Positions 50,612 to 61,286 of a stretch of DNA of 64,000 nt are shown here, piece after piece. The DNA comes from Lineus longissimus (taxonomy: Eukaryota; Nemertea; Pilidiophora; Heteronemertea; Lineidae). Under the pieces are notes generated by a model, which did not search any database, had not been told where the DNA came from, and worked only from the letters and a program-made list of their open reading frames with translations. Location of the stretch: NCBI RefSeq assembly GCF_910592395.1, contig NC_088311.1:4218501-4282500 (forward strand), in the 5' to 3' direction. Both the position numbers and the translations under genes were made by a program. Each line of letters opens with the position of its first letter. The first letter of the stretch is position 1.

Positions 50612-53600
50612 TTACACGTACTCAATGCCAATGTCATCACAATCCTCCTCCTCCTCAGAGCTAGACGCATCCTCCTCCGAATTTGATTCTTCACCACCAG
50701 GTTGCACCTCCCCTTCCTCAAAATCCACCACGATCTCTATGTCAGTGTCTATACATTCAAATACATCTGTTGCTTCTAGGAGAAGGTCTGTGTAGAATTC
50801 CTTTGATTCCAGCAGCAACATCACCAATCCATGGTTTTCTTAAATAGAAGGAGAGCTGGAGATTAAAATTCTGAAGTCATCAACAAAGGTAATGCACATA
50901 CATCTGCAAACCAATAGTTTATGTCTGTCCAGTTAGATTAATGAAAGGCATTCGGTTTGAATTAATTCAAAGCAAGGCGTAGTACATTTGTATTAGTAAA
51001 CTGAACCTGAGCTGGGAAAGAACGAAGTTGCAATCAGATCCTGATCTGCATCCACAGCCCAGGTTAATTCAGAGGTAGTGCCACAGCAAGACAAGTACAT
51101 GTATGCATCAACCACCACAATGTTTGGTAAAAATAATTGCATGGCCACTACCTTGGTTTTTGATGGCCTCATTGTTCACGGTGTTGATTCTGTCTTCCAA
51201 GGTGTTGATTTTTTTCTTGAAGAAAAGAACAGTTGATACCATCTCTTGAATGAGCACAGGCAATTCCTCGATGTACCTGGTCACGTGTTCATGTATATCA
51301 ACTATTTTCTTCTTCAAAGCAAATGTTTCTCCCTTGTTCCCTGAATTGAAGAAACAAATATTAGGACTACAGGCTAAAAGTTTTTTGCTCCATCCCTCCT
51401 ACATGTACATACGAAACTCTGGTAAAAATACATGCTGGATATGTCAGAAATGTGACTATAAGATTGAGGCGCAACTTAACATTTTACTTGCAACCAATGC
51501 TACATTGCCACCAAATTGTGTTAAATGTACAAGGTAGAATGTACTTTACATCACTTGAAGACCAATGTACCAGTAAGCCTAGAGCAAAATGCCGACCCAG
51601 GCTTTAAACCTCAAATTGCTTGATAAACAACAGCTGGATCAATTTCTCTGAACAATCGAAAATGACTGCAGGACATTACCACTTGGAGTTATTTGTGTCC
51701 TGGACTTTGTGTTACATGTACTAAGTGAAGTTTGTGGGTAAATGAATATGAAGTGAATGCCAACCTGCAGGATTATGCCAAGGCAACAAATAGTCCTCTT
51801 GCGTGACTTCGTCAAAGAAACATGACAGCAGACTAACACAATGCTGAAGTTGCTTTCTCTCCTTTTCAAGACACTTTCGTAGAGAAGCCCGACTCTTTGA
51901 AGCATCTGAAATGAAAATGATAAACTTTTAAACTGATCGATATAGCAGTGAACTCGACATGCATCGTAACTGCACAAACTGCTAATATGAAGAAAGCCCC
52001 TTTAATACTGTCGTGTTAATTTCTCTCTTTCAAATCATGTCATGTTATTTAAACCAATGAACTTTATAAGAATCTGAAAAGAATGAACGTGTGTATATAA
52101 TTAAATTGAAAAACTCCCGAAGATAGGGCGAAGATAGGGCAGAAGGCTGGAAAACCTGGTCAACAAACTGGGTTGACCATGGCACAAGGGAAAACCGTGG
52201 TGTTCTTGCAGCTTCTATCTTCAGCTCCAGACTCTGAATCACATTCTAGAGAACAAATTGTGTTTTGATTAAATAGCTGTGTTCCTTCAGTTATTTTTAG
52301 TGCCTGTTACATGTACACTTTGAAAACAAATTTATCTCCTACAAATATGTCATACCTGATAACAGCTGACGACGCACATGAGACACAAACTGCACATGAT
52401 GAACTACCGGGTATGTTTTCCCATTTTCCTAAGTATTGACCTCAATACTGGCTCCTGCACCTCCTCCCAACTCTCCTCTTGTCTTTGCTTCCGGTCAGCA
52501 TGCGCAACAAAATGCCTTTTCTTCCATTCAGATTCAGTGCTTGGCACTTCAGTACTATTGGAAGCCCGAATCCCATTCAGAAGCTCCATAAGTTCAGCTC
52601 TCACTGTAAATTAAAAGTGCATTGATAAATACTACCGGGAAAGAAAAAAAAAGTTCCTAAGTGTTGATTCGAAAATACCATTATTTGCCTTAATCAGCAG
52701 CCAGTGTTGCCCAATTAACCTTTAAAAAAGAATAAATCATTTGCAAACTATAACCTGACTTGTGATCAACACAAAATTCAAAATTTAGATGAATCAGTTC
52801 ACGTCGTTTGACCTCTGCAGCCGTAAAAAGTATGGTAGGTCAAATCGGAAACTTACTCCTTATAAAATACACAACTTGATTTGTGTCTTGGAATAGAGCC
52901 AACTAGCTGATGAATAAAAAGACCTTAAAAAGACAAATCACAAACCTTGCTGGAACACTTGAAAATCGAAAGGTGCATCGATTTCTACTTCATGATTACT
53001 TGGTTGCAATTCCTCAGGAAAGTCCTTTAGTTTCTCTGGAAAAACAAGCAATTTTGAAATTACGGCCAAATGCAGATTACGCCAGAAAAGATGCAATTTC
53101 TTCCATGGAATTTCTTACATAAAAAGGGTGGAAAAGACTAATTTTTCTGGTTTGATTTTAAAGATTGGTGAGAAATTTTAAAGAGGTATAGCAGTGATAG
53201 GGTTGGATTTGTAGGCATAAACCATTTGTCCAGAACATGAAATTATCAGTTAATTGCACGAATGTAAGCCTAGTCTAGCAGCAATATTTTTCCATGTATA
53301 AAGCCTAATTGAATATTGATGGCTCAGACGAGGTGAAGGCATTTGTCAACCAAAAACAATCTACCTGTCGTTGAGGTTTTCTTCCCTTTTCTTTCTCTTC
53401 TGGGAACTGATGGACCATCTATAGCACCATTGATGTCCCTGGATGGAGCCTTCACATATGGCTAAGTTCTTTTTAGGATAGGTTTTCCTCTTTCTCCTGC
53501 GATAGGAGGCAGCCAACTCTTTGATTCGTGCATAATGCCCTGCATTCTCACAAGAAGGATTGTCATCATTACCATTGGATGATGCTGAAAAACAAACACA

Positions 53601-54869
53601 TAAAGTGACAAATACTAATAGTCAAAACTATGACTTAGCCTAGACAAAATACAGCCTCGATGCAGGCTACACTCGATCTATGATTTTAACGAACACGAGG
53701 CTTTAGAAGGCCTTAAGACAACTTCAGACAATGCCAATAGTTAAAGGGGAGGCGCCTGATTGGCCACATCCTTGCCAATGAACCTACATGTGGTGGCAAA
53801 ACAGGAAGACACAAGGTTGGCCTCGGGATGAGCAGAGCCTAATCAACGATAGCCCATTTGAATACTCTCGATGTTCTACGCTCCAATCCGCCATTGAGTC
53901 GAGTATCTGCGCCAATCAAGGTAGGGAATTCCTGCACAACGAGTTTAAGCTTACTACTATGCAGATACGGTCTATCGCAGTGCTATTTTTAGGAATGTCT
54001 AACGTCAGGGCTGTAGCCGGGGGGGGGGGGGATCAGGGGGGTTCGAACCAACCCCAGCTTGAGAAAAGGATCCGCTGAGGGCAGTCAAAAATACTTTTCT
54101 ACTGAGTTTTGTAACACCATGATTCTATCCAAATGGGCCATTGTACGATAGAGTGACAGGCCTTTCAATTACGTGGAGACCTCTACACCCTGTATTTTTT
54201 TATCCTATTTTGGGGGACATGTTTTTTTGCTTTTTGGCTTAATTTGGAGACATTTCATCACGCCAATTTGCCTGAACAGCGATGTCATAAATCAAAGTTA
54301 GTGACTGATATCACCACATACACCAGAAAAATCATAATTTTAGGGGAAAACTTTAAAATGAGGCCATTTGGATGAGATTTGGTTATGTTAGGGGTCAAAA
54401 AACGCTTCAGGGGGGTCATATTTAAAAAAAAAAGAAAAAAACCACCTAATTTGGGGACATCCTGTACGGTAACGGTGTAGGAATCATGTAATTGAGAGGC
54501 CTGAGTGACCTTATACAGTCATTCGTAACTGGGAGTGCTGACCTGCCAGATTTCGGTCTCATGTTCACGGGCTTAGCACAAGGCCTACCATTACATCAAT
54601 GTGATACTGATATGTCAATGATTGATGACAAATAATGATGAAGATGTCCACGCATCGAGCATTTACATACATTTACGGCAGCAGCATGGGGATGCATCTC
54701 ATTTATCAATACAGGTGGTAGGCCTAGCTTGGCACGTGCCCTGCTGGGCCTGGGCCGGGGCTGGGCGACGGCCATGCTTTTTTCTCAGATCGATTTAGGA
54801 CATAGGTGACAAAAAAACAACACCTTTGGCGACCATCTGGCTATACTTACCACCAAATTCCATGGTCAT
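50612..54869 (-). CDS. Unrecognised coiled-coil protein with acidic C terminus, partial model
   Basis: Well-supported phase-1 exons on the minus strand are 52946-53035, 51765-51905, 51152-51340 and 50612-50838. The upstream part is probable: a first exon at 54851-54869 (MTMEFG) and a basic exon at 53365-53584 (HYARIKELAASYRRRKRKTY). The exon at 52603 (ELMELLNGIRASN...) extends to about 52410. The central exons are helical and Lys/Glu-rich, likely coiled coil (VLFFKKKINTLEDRINTVNN). The C terminus is strongly acidic (ESNSEEDASSSEEEEDCDD). The basic region plus acidic tail suggests a nuclear protein. Two junctions do not fit: the basic exon leaves phase 2 where phase 1 is needed, and no good donor with phase 1 is seen after the 52603 exon. 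An indel, missing exon or partial decay is possible. No family is recognised. Confidence 0.5.
54157..54503. mobile_element. MITE-like element, ~350 bp
   Basis: Inverted ends caggcctttcaattacgtgg (left) and caggcctctcaattacatga (reverse complement of right), followed inward by ctacacc and a gggggacat / ggggacat block. It lies in the first intron of the gene above. Confidence 0.75.
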
Positions 54870-56177
54870 GATATTTGATGCGGTCCTAACTATGACATGG
54901 TCTACGTTTCATAGCCTACCGGTACTTCAAACCGTAAATAGCAATGGAATTGAGCAAAACTGAAATACTACAACACCATCCGATAAATCGAATGTCGCAC
55001 GTTCTGTATCCCGCGAGATCTCGAAACTACTGCGCACAGGCGCGAGAAATTATATAATAGCTCAATTGCCCCCTACCCCTTCAATTCAGCTCAGGCCCCT
55101 CGACTGACTACCTCCATCCCCCCCCCCCCAAATGTAAAATGATATCGTTTTTAGATTTGCTGTCGGTGTAGTTGGGGTTTGTTTGTCAGTCAAGGGGGCA
55201 ACCGAACGGGGGAGGGGGGGTCTCTAAGTTTCACGTGCCTGTGCTGCTATTTTAGTAGCGGCAGAGGCAGTGGCTAAAAAAGTAGCACGAGAAACGAGGA
55301 TGAGCTGATATAGTTCCCCAGTAAAATGGGTTGCCGCAAATATTGACAACTTTAAAACTGTCGAAAACTTGCGTAAAGATTAATCAGAATAATTGAAGAG
55401 TCATGAAACTATATGATTACTACAAACCTAATGCAAATCTAAAACATTTATAGGGGCTGGTTTTGCGAATAGATGGATACCTTTGTTTACAAAATGACGT
55501 CACTCTGACGTCACGCATACCTTAAAAGATACTTCGTTGCTATAATAGTTCATCATTATCCCACTGTAGCGCAATGTCTGTTTAGTTCCACCCCTAGCTG
55601 AAAGGTGGGGCAGCCTGATTTGGATCGTGGGATATGTACGTTATAAGCCACTAATACCAATCGTAGATATACCACTATTGTTTGCGGAGAATGCACTGCA
55701 TATTGCGACACCACAATCTCAATTGGTCGAGTCAAGTACCAGATATGATATATGTTGTGGCAGGCACAGAGTGACATCAAGGCCTAAAATATTTGTTGCG
55801 GCTAGAAAATCATTGTAATTTTGAAAATCCTGCAGCGTCAAAATATCAATAACAAGATGAACATGATGTCCACATTCTCCTATCGTTGATGATATCGTGT
55901 AACTGATTATCTTAAACATACCTATGTAGAAACGGAACAAACACTTATATATCAACCGAAAAAAAACAATTGTTGAACATGCTTTTAAAATGTTTTTTAT
56001 TGTTTAGCACTAAAGTTGTCTGTAATAATTATGTTCACGTTACACGGTAGGTTTCCAACACTGACCCACGTTAAGATGTCGGTATAGACAAACAAGTGGC
56101 TAACCGCCCCGGAAAGTCCACAGACGAATACATGTACATGTACTTCCATTCTTGCTTGGCAAATTTGATGGTAGTTG
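54870..56177. other. Intergenic; carries a fragment of the receptor exon-1 repeat
   Basis: No gene seen. About 55698-55757 matches 42520-42582, the DNA upstream of the inner copy of CUB/CCP receptor exon 1 (shared gcatattgcgacaccaca and accagatat...atatatgttgtg). A short C run lies near 55120 and a G run near 55210. A minus-strand AATAAA at 55996-56001 probably serves the FNIII gene ending at 56178. Confidence 0.5.
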
Positions 56178-57497
56178 CTATATCGTTCCGGGTAAATCGT
56201 CGTAGATCACTGAAGAAACATGCTGACAATTTTCATACGTTGGGTTACTCATTGTGGCCCCGCAATCTTCACCAGCGTTTCCTGCAAGGACAAAAATACG
56301 AGTTGACACTGCCTTAGGCCCCATTGAGTTTTGATAAGTAAAATTCACCCGCTGCCGTGGTTGGTGTCTTTTGAGGGTAGGACATGACACTACTTTGCAC
56401 CGTGACGCCCTTCGATCATTATTCTAATTTCAAAACAATAGTGCGGACTTTTAATTTACTGATAACTCCTACCTTTGCTTGTCCAGCAGGCTGCGCCATT
56501 CTGTCTTAACACTAAACCGATGACAAGAGAAACACCTACTGCCATTAGTACCACAACAACGGTTACAGAAATGATAATATTGTAACCCGAGTGTGGCTCC
56601 GAAGATGCTGGAACTATTCCTGGAAGGTAAGATGCGGAAAAATTAAGAGCCCGGGCAACAGTAAAACAAACATGTAATCAAGATTGACAAATAAATCATT
56701 GCTTGTTCGTGGACAGATTTTTAAAAACTGTTGATCAAGGCATCCGATTTCAAAAGAAGCTTAATTACTCTTCATGGAGTCAGCAGCAATTTGGTCCCCA
56801 TCGAGTCGGAGTCACCGTTGCTCGGCCTCACTATAAAGTGATGCAGCTTACCTGTTCGATTTACAATATTCGGCCACTTTACTGTCGGTGGTATCGTGTA
56901 CGATGAAATGGTTCGTGGCTTGGTTGTCTTATCACGTGGTTTAATTGTGATGTTATGACGCACTGAGGCTGGCCTGTTGATTACCGTACATGTAGTTGAG
57001 GTTTTCAATATCTCTGAGATGTAGGTAGGTTCTGGTGGCATTAAAGGTAGAAATGAGGATTCAGATTTTAAAAGCGTGAGGATACGTATTACGTTGAATT
57101 TCAATCAAATTTTAAACAAGCTTTATTTAGCACATTACGCATATCTATGAGCATACGGGTTTACTATAAAACGACCGAGAGAAAACCTATTTGCACGTAC
57201 ACTTACATGTACTTGGCAACTTCGTCGAGAATATTTTTCTGCATGTTTTGCTTTTTGTGAAGCCAACATTCGTGGTAATGGTGACTGTATACGCGATTCC
57301 GGGGACCAGCCCTTTCAGAGTCGCCCGCGAGGTCCGTACTACTTTCTTCCTCCCAATGGAACCTGTGATTGCTGCCTCTTGGCTCGTCTCCACAACATAG
57401 TAGTCCAAGTTGCCAGTCACCGGTTTCCAGCTAACGTCCGCACTTGTTGCTGTGATCCTTCTAAAGTTTATTGTCGCCGGGTCAACGGACTGTGGCC
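56178..57497 (-). CDS. FNIII-domain membrane receptor with ITIM-like tail, 3' part
   Basis: Four phase-1 exons: 57213-57497 (one fibronectin type III domain, with SADVSWKPVTGNLDYYVVE and LVPGIAYTVTITT), 56852-57031 (Thr/Pro-rich stalk), 56473-56619 (membrane helix NIIISVTVVVVLMAVGVSLV followed by a short basic anchor) and 56178-56281 (tail). The tail has NPTYENC (YxN) and VIYDDL, which fits the ITIM consensus [VILS]xYxx[LIV]. Signal peptide and N-terminal domains are not found. The gene's upstream side runs into the start of the segmental duplication at about 57.8 kb. The gene is therefore either truncated by that event, continues beyond it, or shares upstream exons with the second CUB/CCP receptor, whose exons are also phase 1. 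An open, splice-bounded segment at about 57655-57807 may be another exon, but its phase (0) does not match. Confidence 0.7.
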
Positions 57498-58020
57498 CTG
57501 AAGGTATTTCATATATATAATAGTTGCCTATGAAATTTTATAGAAGAAAAAAGATTCGGTTATTCGCCAAGCCATGGACCTACCAAATGGATGGTAGTGC
57601 AATCGTGAGCAATATCAGTACCAACAGAATATTATATGTAAGAGTGGGTAAGACTGTTACCCCTTCTGTTGACTTTTTGATTTTGTAGCGACACGTACGA
57701 ACAGCAACAATAAACATCTCACGGGCCTGCGAGTTGCAAGAAAACAAAATTCTACAGCTGAAACCTTTGATCGCCTTCGCTTTCTTTTCTCCCGTGTGCG
57801 TTGAGCCTGTAGGCAATAAGGCAATAATCAATCATTAGGAAAACGCATACCCAGATATTCAATCATTAGGACTGCCTGAGACGTTCAAGCTAAAATAAAA
57901 TTGTTCTATCGGTAATTGGACAAGTAAGATAGATTTTTCTTAGATGTGAACAAAGGCGAATTTTCTCGAATGAGAAGGGCCGAAGCAGTAGTTATTCTAA
58001 TTTCCTTTTTTTAAATTTAG

Positions 58021-60435
58021 ATCCTGAAGTTTGGAAGACCCTGGATAATATGGTCTTTAGTGGTGAGGCATGCGGTGTAGAAGTACGCATGGACGTTTTC
58101 GAGAAGATCGGTGCATTCGGAAACCAGAAATGCGACCGTGAGTAGGCTTATGATATAAGTTACCCAGACCCCTCATGACCGCGTTGATAAAGGGAGACAA
58201 TGCGCAGGGGTTGGTCGGGGCAGAGATTGGGCGCTCGCTTTCTTTGACTTAAGCAATAGCTAATATTCGTTGTAACATTTTGAAAAGACTTCGATTCACC
58301 ACGCACGAGATAGAATAGCCACTTTGCTCCTGCATATAACTTGTGACTCTTCAACAAACACTAAAAACCGTCCAAGCTTGACTTGTGTTCAATGATGGAG
58401 GGTGGGGGGTGATGGTAGGAAACATTTCACTCTGATTTAGCGTTCCTATAGAGGGAACAGTCAGAAACGGAGAGCTCAAATTATTATCTAAATATGCATA
58501 ACGTTGTTTCCCGTGCGCAGATGGATGCAACCTGGGTGCCATTGAAGCCAGCCTTCAAGCAAGCTGGGACAAGATTCAGCCCTTCTTTGATTTCCTCAAC
58601 GACTGGCTCGAGAACTCGATCAGCCCATGGAGCCTCAAGAACCCAAGTTGCACGTAAGAGATCATCTCAAAATTGATTGATGTTAAGAGAGATGAATATT
58701 TTCATCTGAGGAATAGGGTCAGCAATTTCCATGCCAAACTTTGTTGTTGTTTTTCACTCTTCTCGCATCATAAATGACATGAAAAGTTTAACCAAAGAAG
58801 GTATTCTTTTAAATTTCAAAAGGATACGTTGATCAAAGTTACCTTCAAGTAAAGCCCTGAATGATCTTCCTACTAGTTATCATGAAGACTAAGTATCTCC
58901 TAATTTCCTTCCCAATTGTTTTTTATCTTGCTTTAGTTAGATATATACATGACTGTATGTGTACCACAAGCTTGTATTTTTTTAAGAAATGGAAACAACC
59001 GGCAATACTTTGAGCGTGCGTCTTAATCACCCGGAAGTTTATTGACCATAAGGTCTTTTTAAATCGAATTTTCAGCGAGATTGTTGAGCCCGCCATCATT
59101 GCCGTTAGAGACGCCGTTGTAAACTCTGGTAACTGCAAACCAAAAGCACTCGCCGTTTTCCTCGACGGCGGCTATGGCCTCTTCGAAAAGGACGATCTGG
59201 GTATTGAAAGTAGTGCTTACAGTCGCTGCAATAGTTTCAGGCATCACAGTGAATGTACGTAAAATCATTTTCCTGTACCACATCATCGGTTTTGGGGCAG
59301 GGTAGCCATAAGATAACAAATCTGTGACGCGTGTGTCCTAGCAATCGCACTAAATGGAAACCTACGCCGAATTCATTACCCGACACTTGACTATCGGCGT
59401 CCGCGCAGTCGCGTTTTGCATCTATAATACAACAGTGGTGCGTCCGAATTAACAATACAAAACTTGAAAGCATGTGATGCCGGAGGTCGTTGGATGTTAG
59501 TCGCTACATTCTCTATTTTTCAACCAATTTCGAAAATAAAGTACATGCTCGCCATAACAAAGACTCTACAGGCGTTATGAAGTTGCAATTTTGCGTCAAA
59601 TCGTGTGCAGTGTGTAAACCTACCCGTACTCAGCCAGGGAATAAATACGGAGTCATTAAAACATTCCATGAGAGAAAGAATCAGAAGAACTGGGTACTTT
59701 TTATGCGATACTTGTTTAAATTCGTTCCTTCTTTGCTACTGATGGTAATGTATTACTCCCCATATAGCACCCCTATTTAAGGAAGCGATTCAAAGCTATG
59801 TCATACTAACCTTGTACCTTTTTAATTCTTTCTTCAGTTTTTAAGAGCCACTACAGACAGTGGCCAACAGGTAAGTATTGTTTCGACAAGTTAGATGTTC
59901 CCGGTCTTAGATTTATCCAGGTCTCTCGCTCTCAGAAATAAAGGCTTTTGAGCTTTTGAAAAACCTTTATAGGATTAACAGCCAACACAAATCTTTGCGG
60001 GTGCGCATTTTTCTTGGCTGAAACCCCAGGTCAAAAGCCTTTTTTCTGTGATTGTTGACCTTCGGCCTGTTTGATACAGACACTCCAGCTAGGTAGACAG
60101 ACCGTATAGGTATGATGTCTTATCCAGCCTAGCCGAGGGTTCTCCTCATCTAAAGTCGCAAATGACTTTAATGTCCAGGTTTCTAAACTTGGTTGTACTT
60201 TATCAAAAAAAAGATGAACGGGAGTATTATAGTACAATGTATACAAGTTGCATCGTAGCAGTTACGGATGCTTATTTGGCGAGAGGTGAATCGTTATACG
60301 CATTCACATTTTTTGGTATTAACAGAAAAAAATATTACAACTGGCAATTTCCCCCTCTTTTTTTCAGACGCCCATGGCATTGCTCAGGTTATCATGAGCA
60401 ACATGCTAGTAGTAGGAATAGAGAGAACATCGTAA
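58021..60435 (+). pseudogene. 5'-truncated second copy of the secreted 8-Cys gene
   Basis: Exons equivalent to 3-7 of the gene at 29982 are present: 58021-58137, 58521-58653, 59076-59254, 59838-59870, 60368-60435. All have intact splice sites, an open frame and the same stop and poly(A) signal. Changes are few (for example GlyGly to SerGly in exon 3 and Asn to Ser in exon 6). Exons 1-2, with the signal peptide, are missing because the duplication starts in intron 2. Without a new 5' exon it cannot make a secreted protein, hence the pseudogene call. Capture of a new phase-1 leader exon is possible but not seen. Confidence 0.75.
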
Positions 60436-61286
60436 CAGATCTCGATTTCCGACCTTGGTGTGAATCACTAATCAACTGAATAACATTCGTTCGGCTTAAT
60501 AAAACGTGTCAGTCTTACTTTCTTTGTGCAAAAGACGTGGCAGTTTTAACAGCCATAATGGAATCTGGCCTTTGGAATCAAAACAAAGCCTATCGGGAGA
60601 TCTGCCTCTCGAAGAATGGCACCCGATGCGTATATAGGCGATTACCGGGGTATGCAAATGAACGGAGAGGAGGATGAGAGAGTGATTTCCAAGAAATTGA
60701 TCTGTGCAGTAAGGAGACTGGGTACACGTGCCAATGCGTGTACACGTATGTTCTGTAAGACCTGTAGAACTCGGTATCCTTTCAGTCACTTTGTGAACAA
60801 CAACCCGGTCCACCTGGCTCTGGCCTATTCTAGTAGGCTTTTCAACACAGTTGATTAAGTTCCAATTGATTTTATGCAAATTGTATTGTTTTTCGTTCTT
60901 CCTGTATCTATATATGGAATACACTTGACCTTCTGGTATGATTGGTATATCAACGTATTTTCTTCACCTCCACTGATTTACTTTTGAAAGGTAGTTGGAA
61001 ATATTGTACAATATAAATAAAATGAGCAGCAACATGTTTTGGTAATGAAATGTTTTATTAAATGATTGTAACATTATACAGCTAACAAAGATACCAATCT
61101 TAACTCACCCGGCCCCATTAATTTCTGGTGATATTTTTCAAGGCGAAATATGAAGAATGAATGAAATACTAATTTTCAAAATCTATACTTTTTGTTAAGT
61201 TGTATAGAGAATCCTTCGATCTGCTTGGATATTATCACCGCAATCTTACTTCCTCTGTATTTTTTCACTGGCGAATTAGTTTTTCT

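Noticed and set aside
52045-52255. Possible extra exon of the coiled-coil gene (IQSLELKIEAARTPRF...)
   Set aside because: The acceptor is plausible, but the frame exits in phase 0 before a phase-1 exon and other frames hit stops, so it was not included.
57580-57831. Open minus-strand segment at the duplication junction as an extra FNIII-gene exon
   Set aside because: It has an acceptor (TTGCCTACAG) and donor (GGG|GTAAC) but exits in phase 0, while the next exon needs phase 1. No domain is recognised.
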